Below are positions 10,745 to 21,500 of a DNA stretch of 64,000 nt, in pieces. A model generated the notes under the pieces. It was not told the origin of the DNA. It ran no database searches and saw only the letters and a list, made by a program, of their open reading frames with translations. A program made the translations under genes and the position numbers. The DNA comes from Saprospiraceae bacterium (lineage in GTDB: Bacteria > Bacteroidota > Bacteroidia > Chitinophagales > Saprospiraceae), in assembly GCA_016715105.1 (NCBI GenBank), contig JADKBO010000027.1, positions 62,001-126,000 on the forward strand. The letters run 5' to 3'. The first letter of the stretch is position 1; each line of letters begins with the position of its first letter.

Positions 10745-11400
10745 CTTTTATCATTTGTTATTGTCATTAAATAATGAGCATGGCAATGCCACACCCAATT
10801 GTTTGAGTTAATTTTTATGTTTAATTCTCACGCCTTTAAGGCGTTTTTTGAAAAAAAATCGGCAAATAAAAAGAGGCCGATGCAAAACTGATCGAGTAGC
10901 TCAATACTCAAGTACGGAGACTAGTGGCAGTTCTGTTAAAGAGAATTCCTAAAACCGAGTACTAGTTTTTAATTACTCTCCGGTCTATTCATCTTCTATC
11001 TTTTATAATTGTCATTTAAAATCAGACATGGCAAAGCCATACCCTTTTTTTAGAGTTTATTTTTATTTAATATAAAATTGCCTGTGTTTTAGATTTAAAC
11101 TAATATTTCAGTTTTTGCCGGCCTTATTTTTTTTAGCTAGCGAACTTTCAAAAAGCGTTAAGTGCAAAAAACTGTTCGAGCTATAAGTGACCCCAAACTG
11201 ATGAAGCGGTGCAGATGCAGCTAATACCAATGAAGCAAAGCCAAAAGCGAGTTTTTTTTGCATAGCATTTTGGAAGTGAGAGAGCGTTAAGAAAAAAATT
11301 CAGCCTTGATTTTTTTGCTACTTTTTTGTATCAAGACAAAAAAGTAGGGAGAATGTTATTTCTTGCTCCCATTTTAATTATGAGTACAAATTCTATATTT
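10745..11400. other. Gene-free stretch with a degenerate duplicated motif
   Basis: No coding sequence is supported. The words TCATCTTTTATC, ATTGTCATT, GCATGGCAATGCCA at about 10741-10795 recur imperfectly as TCATCTTCTATC, ATTGTCATTTAAAATCAGACATGGCAAAGCC at about 10990-11045. The first copy includes the hairpin word TGGCAATGCCA. This looks like a decayed direct duplication next to the ABC operon start. The rest shows no recognisable element. Confidence 0.45.
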
Positions 11401-11416
11401 TGCAATTAAAATTGCA

Positions 11417-11626
11417 CTACTCCGTAGCAACATATTCCAAAATATCCCCCGGCTGGCAGCCAAGCGCCTTACAAATAGCCTCCAAAGTGTCAAACCGCAA
11501 ACCCTTCGCCTTCCCCGTTTTGAGAATAGAAAGATTCGCAGGCGTAATGTCCAGAATCTCTGCCAATTCCTTACTCTGCATTTTTCTTTTAGCGAGCATG
11601 ACGTCAATATTGATTACAATGGCCAT
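11417..11626 (-). CDS. XRE-family (Cro/C1-like) regulator paired with a DUF2975 protein
   Basis: This 69-residue protein is almost entirely one helix-turn-helix domain (KELAEILDITPANLSILKTGKAKGLRFDTLEAICKALGCQPGDILEY). Such small regulators are almost always encoded directly after a DUF2975 membrane protein, as here, with only 2 bp between the genes. A second pair of the same kind lies at 44061-44816 with near-identical motif NLSILKTGKAKxxRFxTL. The palindrome at 12185-12207 upstream of the pair is a plausible binding site. The genes outside the pair that it might control are unknown. Confidence 0.9.
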   Translation of the reverse strand: MAIVINIDVMLAKRKMQSKELAEILDITPANLSILKTGKAKGLRFDTLEAICKALGCQPGDILEYVATE

Positions 11627-11628
11627 AG

Positions 11629-12147
11629 TTAAATGTATAAATCTTGTTCATTTTGAAGGTGTAAACCTTGCTTAAAAATCGCGGCCAAAAAGTACGCAAA
11701 AACCCCCAAAAAGAAGTGAATAACCGCCACCCATTCCAAACCTTCTTCGATTTCTCCGGCAAAAATCGAAGCGAGCAAAATCGTAATAGGCGGCATAAAA
11801 ATATTGGCCAGATAAAAGTACTGCAACTGATTGACCCCATCCTGAGTGAATAATTTGGGCCTTTTAAACACCCCAAATACCTTGCTCAACAGCCAAAAGA
11901 AGATGCCATAAAATCCCAGAGGCAACAAAAAGTTGAATACTTTGTAACCCCAATTGTTTTGCCCCAGCAAAAAGCGCGTTTCCGTAAAAGGATAACACAC
12001 CGCAAAAGTTGTCCCATCCGCCGACACCACATAACTCCAATCGGTCAACATCGTGATCAGCGCATAAACCGTTGTAGTCAAGTATAAAATGGCCGCCACC
12101 ATTGTGATATAGTACAAGATGGTCGAAATCGTTTTTACCCCTTTCAT
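11629..12147 (-). CDS. DUF2975 integral membrane protein
   Basis: About 172 residues with four hydrophobic segments: ISTILYYITMVAAILYLTT, a second at VFNFLLPLGFYGIFFWLL, a third at FYLANIFMPPITILLASIF and a fourth at WVAVIHFFLGVFAYFLAAIF. It ends with the family motif GLHLQNEQDLYI. I chose the ATG at 12147 (MKGVKT) because the longer frame to 12201 would begin inside an upstream palindrome and adds non-family sequence. DUF2975 proteins of unknown function accompany a small XRE regulator; a sensory membrane partner for that regulator is a reasonable guess, not shown by the sequence. Confidence 0.88.
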   Translation of the reverse strand: MKGVKTISTILYYITMVAAILYLTTTVYALITMLTDWSYVVSADGTTFAVCYPFTETRFLLGQNNWGYKVFNFLLPLGFYGIFFWLLSKVFGVFKRPKLFTQDGVNQLQYFYLANIFMPPITILLASIFAGEIEEGLEWVAVIHFFLGVFAYFLAAIFKQGLHLQNEQDLYI

Positions 12148-12184
12148 TTTACTTTTTATTGAATTGTTTCTGCAAACGTATAAA

Positions 12185-12207
12185 TAATTATTGTAAAACA
12201 ATAATTA
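12185..12207. promoter_or_regulatory. Palindromic operator candidate upstream of DUF2975/XRE pair 1
   Basis: Perfect 10-bp arms TAATTATTGT and ACAATAATTA are separated by AAA, about 40 bp upstream of the chosen start. The core TTATTG-N5-CAATAA (12188-12204) has the same sequence and spacing as the core of the palindrome upstream of the second DUF2975/XRE pair at 44004-44020. It is a candidate site for autoregulation by the XRE protein. Confidence 0.6.
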
Positions 12208-12640
12208 ATTTAGAAAATATTTTTTTGAGTTGGGATTTTGTTTTGGGCTTGGAGGGGCTATCAATGATTGAGGGTAAAAGGAGATGCCTCAAAGGAGGTA
12301 ATAAAATATTGTTGGGTAGACTGGAGGTTTGCTGACGGATATGATTTGGTTTAGGGGTTTGGTTAATCTTTCAAAGGGTTTTTAATTAGAATAAATAGAA
12401 TATAATTTTTCACAAAATAATTTTGGTAAAACATAGATTGTATGAGTAGGGGGTGTATATCTGGCTTTGAGAGGCTTTTGATTATATATCGATTCATCTT
12501 TTAAAGAGCTATAATAAAATATTAATGTATGTGATGTTGTTTTATGAATTCGCGTCTCGAAACTTATGTATAAATTATGGTAGCTCCATTATCCCATAAC
12601 AATTATAATATAAAGTAAGATGTAAATTATCATAATTCAA
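12208..12640. other. Gene-free stretch before the defence operon
   Basis: I see no supported gene and no hairpin repeat of the kinds found elsewhere. Base composition falls towards that of the AT-rich defence operon. The promoter for the operon must lie here, but no box pair could be fixed with confidence. Confidence 0.4.
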
Positions 12641-12659
12641 ATTTCAACAAAGTTGAAAT
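12641..12659. promoter_or_regulatory. Palindrome abutting the methyltransferase start codon
   Basis: ATTTCAACAAAGTTGAAAT is a perfect 8-bp inverted repeat with a 3-nt centre, ending on the base before the ATG at 12660. Depending on the transcription start it could be an operator or an mRNA hairpin controlling translation of the methyltransferase. Position and symmetry are seen; function is inference. Confidence 0.5.
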
Positions 12660-14369
12660 ATGGAAAAACTTAAATTTATTGATTTCTTTTGTGGTGCAGG
12701 AGGTTTTTCAGAAGGATTCCACCAAATGGGATTTCAAATTGTTTATGGCTACGATAACTGGAAATCTGCAATTGATACATTTAACTATAACTTTAATTTA
12801 AAGTGTGAACCCAAAAATATCTTAGATTTTAAAAATTCTATCGAGGAAATCGAAAATTTACCTGACACTGAATTAATAATTGGGAGTCCTCCTTGTGTAA
12901 GCTTTTCTAGTTCGAATAAATCAGGCAATGCTGACAAATCTTTAGGGGTAACACTTACAGAAACATTTTTGCGGATTGTGGCAGTTAAAAAACATAAACC
13001 AGATTCTATACTTAAAGCTTGGTTTATGGAAAATGTAATTAATTCTAAGAGATATTTACAAACCGCATATACTTTCAAAGATTTAGGTTTATCAGAATGG
13101 GCAAATAAAAATAGAATAAGTCCGTTAAAAATTGCAATTGATTTGTATGATAACTCGGCTATCATTAACTCAGCTGATTATGGCGCTTTTCAAGCAAGAA
13201 AGCGAATTATTTCAGGAGAAATTATCAAAAAGGGCAAACTTGTACTTCCTGAGACATCTCACTCAGAGAATGGACTTGATGGTAAAGTAAAATATTTGAC
13301 TATCGCAAAGATGAAGGAAAATTTTCCACACCCCTTCTCTAAAAAATCAAATAAAATAGTTGTTGACCCACAATACCCTCTTAAAATATCTTTTGATCAA
13401 TTGACAGATCACTTCTATGATACAGGAATTTATGAGGTTGAATGGAAATTTTCAAATTATTGGAAAACTAATCATCCATTTATGGGTAAAATGTCATTTC
13501 CTGAGAATGAAAACAAGCCTAGTAGAACCATAACTGCGACACAAATTTCTAATTCTAGAGAATCCATTTTATACAGGTCTGAAATTGATAGAAAAGGTGA
13601 TGGTGAATACAGAACACCAACTATTCGTGAAGCAGCAATTATAATGGGATTTCCCTTAACATATCAATTTTTAGGAGCTGAAAGTACCAAATGGAGATTA
13701 GTTGGGAATGCAGTATGCTGTTCAGTTAGCAGGGCACTTGCAAAAACAGTAATCGATGAATTGAAGTTGAAAGCTAACTCACCTTTTTTATTTAACCATT
13801 TTCCACAAAATATTCTACCAATTATAAATCTCAATACATTTTGTTTAAAATCTTTTGATAACCCTCCAACAAAAAACGTAAATTCTAGATTTAGACGTCA
13901 CCCATTTAAAGATGGAAATTTAACAGTAACGTTATCAAATTACGATATCGAAAAAAATGATAAAACTTATTTAGGGAAATGGTTTACATCCATCCAATAT
14001 GGAAACGGTAAAGGATTTCCTATTCAAAAAATTAATGATAAGTATTATAAAAAGCTAGAAGTATTGATAAGTGAATTCAAAGGGGGAAAGGAGTTTTTGA
14101 CACATATCAATAATGGATTTTTGCAGAAAATTGGGGATGCGAACGAACTGCAAAAACTTTATGAACTTCAAAAATCAAGTAGAAAATATACAGAACCTAC
14201 CGAGTTAGTAGATATAGTACAAGAATTAATTGCTAAACTTAATATTGAAAATGTTGAAGTTGAACAAAAGAATTTTAAAGTTTTCATACACAAGGAAAAA
14301 GTTCCAGTAAAGCAATTTTTTGCATTATATGCCATTAATAAAATTTCAACTATTGCAAATAGTAATTGA
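12660..14369 (+). CDS. C5-cytosine DNA methyltransferase of a DISARM-like locus
   Basis: The 569-residue enzyme has the ordered C5-methyltransferase motifs. Motif I is FIDFFCGAGGFSEGF (residues about 6-20, S-adenosylmethionine binding), motif IV GSPPCVSFSS carries the catalytic Cys (about 80), motif VI is WFMENVIN, motif VIII QARKRIISGE, motif IX SRTITATQ and motif X LVGNAVCCSVSRALA. A C-terminal extension of about 190 residues follows motif X. It is first in the operon, a palindrome abuts its ATG, and its stop is followed after 2 bp by the next start. Class 2 DISARM systems carry a C5 methyltransferase (DrmMII) that marks host DNA as self; that role is inferred from the neighbours. Confidence 0.95.
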   Translation: MEKLKFIDFFCGAGGFSEGFHQMGFQIVYGYDNWKSAIDTFNYNFNLKCEPKNILDFKNSIEEIENLPDTELIIGSPPCVSFSSSNKSGNADKSLGVTLTETFLRIVAVKKHKPDSILKAWFMENVINSKRYLQTAYTFKDLGLSEWANKNRISPLKIAIDLYDNSAIINSADYGAFQARKRIISGEIIKKGKLVLPETSHSENGLDGKVKYLTIAKMKENFPHPFSKKSNKIVVDPQYPLKISFDQLTDHFYDTGIYEVEWKFSNYWKTNHPFMGKMSFPENENKPSRTITATQISNSRESILYRSEIDRKGDGEYRTPTIREAAIIMGFPLTYQFLGAESTKWRLVGNAVCCSVSRALAKTVIDELKLKANSPFLFNHFPQNILPIINLNTFCLKSFDNPPTKNVNSRFRRHPFKDGNLTVTLSNYDIEKNDKTYLGKWFTSIQYGNGKGFPIQKINDKYYKKLEVLISEFKGGKEFLTHINNGFLQKIGDANELQKLYELQKSSRKYTEPTELVDIVQELIAKLNIENVEVEQKNFKVFIHKEKVPVKQFFALYAINKISTIANSN

Positions 14370-14371
14370 CA

Positions 14372-16114
14372 ATGCCGGTAAGATTCCATCCAAATAACCC
14401 GATAGATGCTTTAGAAACCATAATAGTAAAGGAGGATGGTTCACCACTGCATGGGGAAATTGATATTTACAGACGACTTTGGATAGATTTAGGTAAAAGT
14501 AGTCTAGAATGGGATATTTGGCACGATCTAAAATTACCTGCACATTCAGATAATTTTAACTATTACAAAAAAACTAGCTCTCAAATAGATTTCGTAATTC
14601 TCTGTAAATATGGGCTATTAGTCTTAGAAGTAAAAGGAGGTTCTATTTCAACAAAGGACAACACATTTTTTTACGGGAAGAATTTTGAAACACCAATAAA
14701 ACAAAATCCTTTTAAACAAGCTGAGGGATATAAATACACATTAAAAGACAATATTCTAAATAATCTAAAAGGATCTTTTTTTTGTGAAGCAACTGCCTTC
14801 CCTCATGTAGATTACCCTTTTGATTCAAAGTTAATTGATAAGAAGTTATTATGGACTTCATTTATTGCAAAGGATTACGATGGATCAATCGAGAAGTTCC
14901 TTTTAAATGTGTTTGAATACTCTAAAAACAAACACAAGAAACACTTTAGAATTTATGAAGACATTAAGGCTAAGGAGTATGTTTCTATCAAAAAGATACT
15001 AAGTCCAATTATAGGAGACAGGAATCACATAAACACTATAAATACGCTTGAGTGGCTAGGTGTTCAAAATATTGAAATACTCGAAGGTTTGTATAAGAAC
15101 CCTAGAATTATGATTGAAGGCCCACCAGGTTGTGGAAAAACTACTATTGCTAAAGCATTCATTGATATGCAACATAATAAAAATGGAATTTATTTGTGTT
15201 GGAACAACCTTTTGATGCACTACACCAAATCTTTGTTAACCGATAGGGAGCTTTCCAGTAATATAGAGGTAACCACCTATTTTAGATTCTTTCAAAAGCA
15301 TAATCCTTCAATTGACTATAAAAAATTAAGCTCAATGAGTGAGGATGAATTTTATGATATGGTTAAAGATACCATTCAAAAACTTGAAAAAAATGATAAT
15401 CTAAAGCCGTATGATTTTATAGTAATTGATGAAGCACAAGATTTACTAGATAGAGGTTTGGATTTATTTATTAATAAATTTTCTGGGTTTAACGGACAAG
15501 GTTTATTGAATGGTAACTCATTAGTATTATTTGATATTGATCAAAGCTATTCATCAAGCGGGAGGAATGTTTCTGAAATTGCAGATTTGTTGACTGAATA
15601 TTATTGTCATTTTAAAATTAATGAAGTTAAAAGGAGTTCACAAAACCTCGATATTCGAAAGCTTTCATCTGAAATTTTAGATCACCCCGAAATCATGCAA
15701 GATGAAAAATTTGAAGAATGGTTTCCGAATATTGAAATCAAACGACATAGAAATTTACAAGATGTTAAGTCCCATATCGTAAAAAGTGTATTAACGCCAA
15801 TTAGGGAATCTGATTCATCATTAAAAGGACAGGATTGTATCATTCTAATTGAATCAACTTTTCTAAGAGGAAGCTATAAAGGAAAAGAAGATTTAAGAGA
15901 ATTATTAATTATACGAGATATTGAAGAATTAATAGAAACCAATGTTGGAGATACAGCGAACAAGTTAAGATATTCCTCCATTCTAAAATTCAAAGGTCTT
16001 GAAAAGAAGAATGTTTTTTTAGTGATTTCCAAACCAAGCGAATTCAATAAATACGAACTTTTTGTTGGAATTACAAGAGCTATATTGAATGTTGAAATTA
16101 ATATCGTTGAGTAA
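14372..16114 (+). CDS. NERD nuclease-domain / superfamily 1 helicase fusion
   Basis: Residues about 25-160 form a nuclease-related (NERD) domain with the restriction-like core QIDFVILCKYGLLVLEVKGG (the Asp and the E-x-K of the active site). A UvrD/DUF2075-like ATPase follows: Walker A GPPGCGKTT at about residue 250, Walker B VIDEAQDLL at about 352, and a C-terminal UvrD_C_2-like FKGLEKKNVF and VGITRA near residue 565. The ATG at 14372 is preferred over an in-frame TTG at 14366. The stop overlaps the next ATG (TAATG). NERD-helicases occur in several defence loci, but this is not one of the five standard DISARM genes, so it may be an added effector. Confidence 0.88.
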   Translation: MPVRFHPNNPIDALETIIVKEDGSPLHGEIDIYRRLWIDLGKSSLEWDIWHDLKLPAHSDNFNYYKKTSSQIDFVILCKYGLLVLEVKGGSISTKDNTFFYGKNFETPIKQNPFKQAEGYKYTLKDNILNNLKGSFFCEATAFPHVDYPFDSKLIDKKLLWTSFIAKDYDGSIEKFLLNVFEYSKNKHKKHFRIYEDIKAKEYVSIKKILSPIIGDRNHINTINTLEWLGVQNIEILEGLYKNPRIMIEGPPGCGKTTIAKAFIDMQHNKNGIYLCWNNLLMHYTKSLLTDRELSSNIEVTTYFRFFQKHNPSIDYKKLSSMSEDEFYDMVKDTIQKLEKNDNLKPYDFIVIDEAQDLLDRGLDLFINKFSGFNGQGLLNGNSLVLFDIDQSYSSSGRNVSEIADLLTEYYCHFKINEVKRSSQNLDIRKLSSEILDHPEIMQDEKFEEWFPNIEIKRHRNLQDVKSHIVKSVLTPIRESDSSLKGQDCIILIESTFLRGSYKGKEDLRELLIIRDIEELIETNVGDTANKLRYSSILKFKGLEKKNVFLVISKPSEFNKYELFVGITRAILNVEINIVE

Positions 16115-16816
16115 TGGAATTGATAAAGCAACATATTTCTCCTTGCTTGTATTCGTTTTCAAATAAAATATCAAGCACTTTTGAAGCTAATTTTAATGAA
16201 ATACAAAATGATTTAAGTACTGAATTAGTAGGATTAATTCGTTATTTAGATAACTTGCTTAATGAAGCATTTTTAGGCTCTAAGGACAGTATAGCTGCTT
16301 TACATATTCATATTGAAGAGGAATTTAACGATTTGCAAAAATTGCTTATTGCCGAATTTTTATGTATCAAAACATTCACACACTATCATTCTACTGATAA
16401 TAATGCTAATGAGGCCAATTTAGCACTAATTGAACTAATAGCTGCATTGGAGACAAAGCTAAACGTTGTAGGAATGAGATGTCCAGATGGTGCGAGCGGT
16501 AAAGATGGAGGAAATAGGATTTGGAAAAATTGGGTAAAGGAGAAAAGGAAAATAGTTCTCTTTAGATTTTTATAAGAGCCTGAATAAAAGTTCTTCACTA
16601 AAGTTAAAATTAATTATTAACACACAAAAAAACATTTGTAGTTCCGTTTCTCAAATATTTGAATTTAAACCATATTGTGTATTAATAAACAGTAAGCACA
16701 AAAGTTACAATTTACTAAATGCAACCAAAACCCTAAATGAAATTGATGCCATTAATAATGAAATTATTGATAATTTGGATGCAATTTTACTTTTCGATTG
16801 TGAACGAAAAGCCTGA
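16114..16816 (+). CDS. Unrecognised helical protein of the defence operon, apparently frameshifted
   Basis: The first frame (16114-16575, 153 residues) is mostly helical and starts by TAATG overlap with the helicase gene. From about 16556 to 16816 a second frame reads FYKSLNKSSSLKLKLIINTQ, then ILLFDCERKA, and its stop overlaps the next ATG exactly (TGATG). Overlapping stop-starts are the rule in this operon, so the second frame is very probably the true C-terminal part, joined by a one-base change between 16553 and 16561. The whole protein would have about 233 residues. I recognise no family. An alternative is that 16114-16575 stands alone and the rest is untranslated spacer, which the TGATG overlap argues against. 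Confidence 0.6.
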
Positions 16817-18597
16817 TGACTAATTTTTCATTAGAGGAAATGAACAAATGGAACTCTGATTATGATACTAGTTTCAAGAAATATTTGATTATAACTTTTG
16901 GCAGGGAATATCAATCAATAAATAATATTAGAAATAAAATAGAATTAATTAGGGAAAGATTTAAAATTCCAATTAATTCTTCTTATACAATAATTAAGTC
17001 AGAAATAGATTTTCTTCTGAAAAGAAAAGAAAAGTCCTCAATACCCATTGATTTTGTTGAATTCGAATCATCAAGTTTCTGGGACACATTCGTTTTAGAA
17101 ACAAGCATTAGAGAATTATATGAATTGAGGTCTATAAAGTTAATGAATGTCTATTCCATTTGCTATAATGATGAAATAAAGGGCTATATCATTGATAATC
17201 TATTCTCAACAAAAGAATCATCCGAATTAATTTCTTCAAGCACTAAAATGGCAATTCTTGAATTAAGAGATGACGATATAGAAACATTAAAAGAAGCCCT
17301 TTCTAACACTCTAGACTTAATAATAAATTCTGACATTAAAGCTAATATAATTGAAAGCTTATCAAATACGCCAACAATTATTTTTGATGAAGCGATAATT
17401 AGAAATGTAAAGTTGTTGTCCAAAATCACTCATTGCCTTGGATTAGCAAAATCAATAAAATTAAAAAATTGGTCAGATCTATTAAATCCTAGTTCAAATT
17501 ATCTTCTTATCCTTTCCTATAGGGACCAAGGTAAGTACCCGAATTATTATTACCCTAATTTACTTGAAATCGAATTCGATAATGAGGCGACTATTAATGC
17601 AGTATTGCCTAATTTCCTTTTTGGTCAACACTATAATTGGTCAAAATACAATCTTTTAAAGGAATATCATAAATGCCTAATTCATCCAATTAGAGAGAAC
17701 AATTTTGAATGGAATAAACTGAAAAATAAGATTCAAGCACTAAAGCCTGAACAAAAATTATATATTGATTGGAATTTAGAAAACGAATTTTTAAATTCAG
17801 AGCAAAGAGAGACATTCAAAATTAAACTCAAAAATCAAAGAGCTAAAACATTTAATAGTTCTGATTTATTCATTATGTCAGACTATAAAAATATATCACG
17901 AAAAGTTGTTAAAATAGATTTCTTGCTGTCTCTTGAAAAGGATGACGGCAAGCTATATGTTCAAAATCTGGACGAAATTCAGGAAAACATAAACATTTAT
18001 GAAAAAATAGTTGATAAAAAACAACAGGATGCAGAATTAGATATCATTAGAAAACAATTCAATCTGGGTGATGAAAGTGCTGGAAGACTATGGAAAATAC
18101 TTTTAAAAAACATTGCAAATGTAAAAGGTGAGGAAAATCTATACAACGAATTAAAAAGTATTTTTGAAAGCAAAGGAGTAAAAATAGTTTCTCAATTTCA
18201 TTTTAAAAATAGTTGGATTAACCCTCTAAGCGAATCTATTGCTCCATTAAGTAAGAGAGTTTTTATTGAATTATGCGACTATCTAAAAATTCCGAAAATT
18301 TACTTTGTCATCATACAAAGAATTCGCAACGCTTCTAAACAATCAAGTCGACAAAGCACTAGGCAAATGAATCAATTATTGAAAGATTTATTCAATGACG
18401 GTTGTTTTGATAATGAAAAAAATGCAAGCGAGATAATAAATAATAGACTAGCATTTTACAAGTCAAACCACCCACTAGATGAACTTGGGATTGACGAAAA
18501 TTATTTAGGTGATAATTTGGTTACCCTAACAGAACTAATTCAACCAGAACTAAAACTAGTGGAACTTGAAACCATTGAAAAATTAAGCAATGAATAA
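16816..18597 (+). CDS. Large unrecognised defence-operon protein (possible DrmE counterpart)
   Basis: The 593-residue protein lies directly upstream of the DrmA-like helicase and overlaps it by 8 bp. It has no Walker, zinc-cluster or nuclease motif that I can see; the sequence is Asn/Lys/Ile-rich and largely helical, with a central strand-like part (SNYLLILSYRDQGKYPNYYYP). In class 2 DISARM the gene of unknown function at an equivalent place is drmE. Position and lack of motifs fit, but sequence identity to DrmE is not established. A translational-coupling start (TGATG) fixes the ATG. Together with the preceding split gene it would make about 826 residues, so the two may be parts of one ancestral protein. 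Confidence 0.7.
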   Translation: MTNFSLEEMNKWNSDYDTSFKKYLIITFGREYQSINNIRNKIELIRERFKIPINSSYTIIKSEIDFLLKRKEKSSIPIDFVEFESSSFWDTFVLETSIRELYELRSIKLMNVYSICYNDEIKGYIIDNLFSTKESSELISSSTKMAILELRDDDIETLKEALSNTLDLIINSDIKANIIESLSNTPTIIFDEAIIRNVKLLSKITHCLGLAKSIKLKNWSDLLNPSSNYLLILSYRDQGKYPNYYYPNLLEIEFDNEATINAVLPNFLFGQHYNWSKYNLLKEYHKCLIHPIRENNFEWNKLKNKIQALKPEQKLYIDWNLENEFLNSEQRETFKIKLKNQRAKTFNSSDLFIMSDYKNISRKVVKIDFLLSLEKDDGKLYVQNLDEIQENINIYEKIVDKKQQDAELDIIRKQFNLGDESAGRLWKILLKNIANVKGEENLYNELKSIFESKGVKIVSQFHFKNSWINPLSESIAPLSKRVFIELCDYLKIPKIYFVIIQRIRNASKQSSRQSTRQMNQLLKDLFNDGCFDNEKNASEIINNRLAFYKSNHPLDELGIDENYLGDNLVTLTELIQPELKLVELETIEKLSNE

Positions 18598-21500
18598 AAT
18601 TATAGATAAAAGAAATTCATTAGAACGTTTTATTCGAGAACAGACCTTAGGTCCGGGAATAAACGGCTATCGATATGTAGACACCGAGAATGAAACTCTT
18701 GTTAACCAAAAACTTATTGGTGAAGCTCCAATAAACTATTCATCTGAAATTTTGGATATTGTACCTGCTGCAATATACAGCACTGGAATTTTGTTTCCTG
18801 AAGACAAAAGTGGTACTTGTAAAGAAGGAAATATTTTAGATAATAATGAGCAAACAGATAAAAAAGATGAAGCTGACGAACAAGACTCTCAAAATAATAG
18901 TTCAGAAGACATAGAAGCAACAGAAGGTGTCGAGTTAAATCAAATGTTTCCAAGAACAATGGGCTTGACATGTTGCCTAAATAATAGCTTTTTAGATAAA
19001 GGCACAATAGAATTTAAGGTTTGCTTTCGATATTATCAAAAGCTTAAACAAGATAAAGAAGGTAAATTCAACAATAAATATGGGCTTTTATGTGAAGTTA
19101 ATCACGAAGAAATTCAGAAAATCATTACTAAATATGAACTTAATTCTTTTAGAATAAAGTCCATTAATGAAAATCATTTTCTCTTATTATCAAAATTATC
19201 ATCCGAAGAAATTACTAATATAAAAACAAGAATAAGAGAAATACAAAAGCAAATTGCAGAAATTCTTTTTGATGAAGCAAATACAATATCTATAATTCCA
19301 CAACTAACAAAAGCATCTTGTTATTTAAGTAATTTGAAGTCGTCAATTTACTACGAATTAAAGAATACGATTACAAATGATGATGTTCGAGAGAAGCTTT
19401 ATGAAGTAACACAAAAAATAGAGCTTGCAGAAAACATCACAGACCATTTAAGGAACTTATTAGATATTTATTCAGGAGGATATGGTTTATGGCAGTCCAA
19501 ACCTATTGAAAGAATTATAAAATTAGAAAACTTACATTTTCCAGAGCAACTAAGAAAAATATCCTATTTGTACAATAAACCATATGACGATGTTAATATT
19601 TCAGCAATTCAAGAAGATGGAAAAATCACTAATGGATTAAAAGATGTTTTCCGAGTTGATTTAGATGATAAAAAAGAAGATTATGCTTCTCTTTCCGCAA
19701 ACATTCAACTGAGCAGAGATTCAAGAAAAGAGAGTAATCAAGTATTTCTTAAAATTCAATTGATAAATACAAGTATTGCATTTGATGAAGCAAAACAAAA
19801 TGACAATAGATATTACTCAACATTTAACGAATTAGTTAATCAGAAATCATTCTTTGGGGTTAATCTTTCAATTGAAAATGAATATTTGGTGCCATACAAC
19901 AATCACGAATATAAGTCTGAAAAAAATGATATTTATTCTGAAGACACAACAACGTCATTTATTTATAATCAATTCAAAGACTATGCTATTGGTCACGGTT
20001 GTTCTGTAAAGTGGAATCATACCAATGAAACAAGAATCGTAGAAACCGAATATTTACCTTTTTGTGAAACCCCTGATATTGATCCAATCCCAAGAGATAA
20101 AAGCAAGGATGCTGTAACAATTGAAAAAGAAGGCTTTGTTTCTCCATTGTTTTTAGAAAATTCACAATCTCAGGAATTTAAATGGCTATCAGTTTTTTCA
20201 GAATCTTCGAATGATGATATTGTAATCGGACTAAACGAATTTGTCGATTCCTACGGAATCTGGATTGAACTCAAAAGGAAAGACAAAAAATATCAGGATA
20301 ATTATTCAGGCATTGCAAAACAAGAGTTAGATAAGTGTAAAGATGATTATTTAAGAATGAAAAAGAATATTGCTGCTTTTCTTACAGGAAAAAGCAATAA
20401 GGAAAATCTTGATTCTTTTCGTTTAATGAATGCATCAATGTTTATGCAATTATGGCATTCTGTAAAGGCAAGACTTGGTGAAGTTAACGCATTTATGAAT
20501 GACAACTCATTTAGCCATTTTGATTTTAATTTTTATAAAATAATTGCAGACGATAAACTATTTTCAAAAACAGAGTCTGCGGGATGGAGAGCATTTCAGC
20601 TTGCCTTTATTCTTCTAAATTTAGATGGAATATTTAAAGCGAATGAAGATGAAAATTGGGATAAAAGAAACAATTGGGTCGATTTAGTTTGGTTTCCAAC
20701 GGGTGGAGGAAAAACTGAAGCTTATCTTGGTTTAATTGCTCTTACTATTATCAATCGAAGAAAGGAGTTCAAAGAAAAAGGTGGCGGTACAACTGCCATT
20801 ATGAGATATACACTTCGCTTACTTACTATGCAACAGTTTCAAAGAGCAAGTTTAGTAATAATGGCTTTAGAATTAATCAGAAGATGGGGTGATTATAAAT
20901 TAGGTGATGAACCAATCAATATAGGTTTATGGGTTGGTAAAAATTCAATTCCGAATTCAAATATTGATTTGATCTATGAATTCGAACATAAACTAAACCT
21001 AAAAAAAGAAAACAGAATTCCATTTAGTAATTGCCCTTGGTGTAATTCTGAGATAAAAGGTGAAACAAAAGAAGATACTGAAACAGCTTCTTCTGTGTAT
21101 AATCAAAACAAAGTACACTTAAAGTGCACAAATCAAAAGTGTTCGTTCTCTTTCGGTCTTGGTCGCATTACTCGAAAAAGACAAGATCAAGGTCCTATTC
21201 CTGTTTGCTTGTCTGATGAAACCATTTATCAACATCCACCAGCACTCCTTTTTGGAACAGTTGATAAATTTGCTCAATTGGCTCATAAAGTTAATGGTCA
21301 AAATAATGGTAGAAATGCTGATTCAAGAAGAATATTTGGAACAGGTAATTGGGAAAATGGAAAACCGAAGGATGGTTATTTTCCTCCTGATTTAATTATA
21401 CAAGATGAACTACACTTACTTTTGGGGCCTCTTGGTTCAGCAGTAGCATTATTTGAATCAGCTATAGACCAACTATGTACAAGAGAAGATGGAACAAAGC

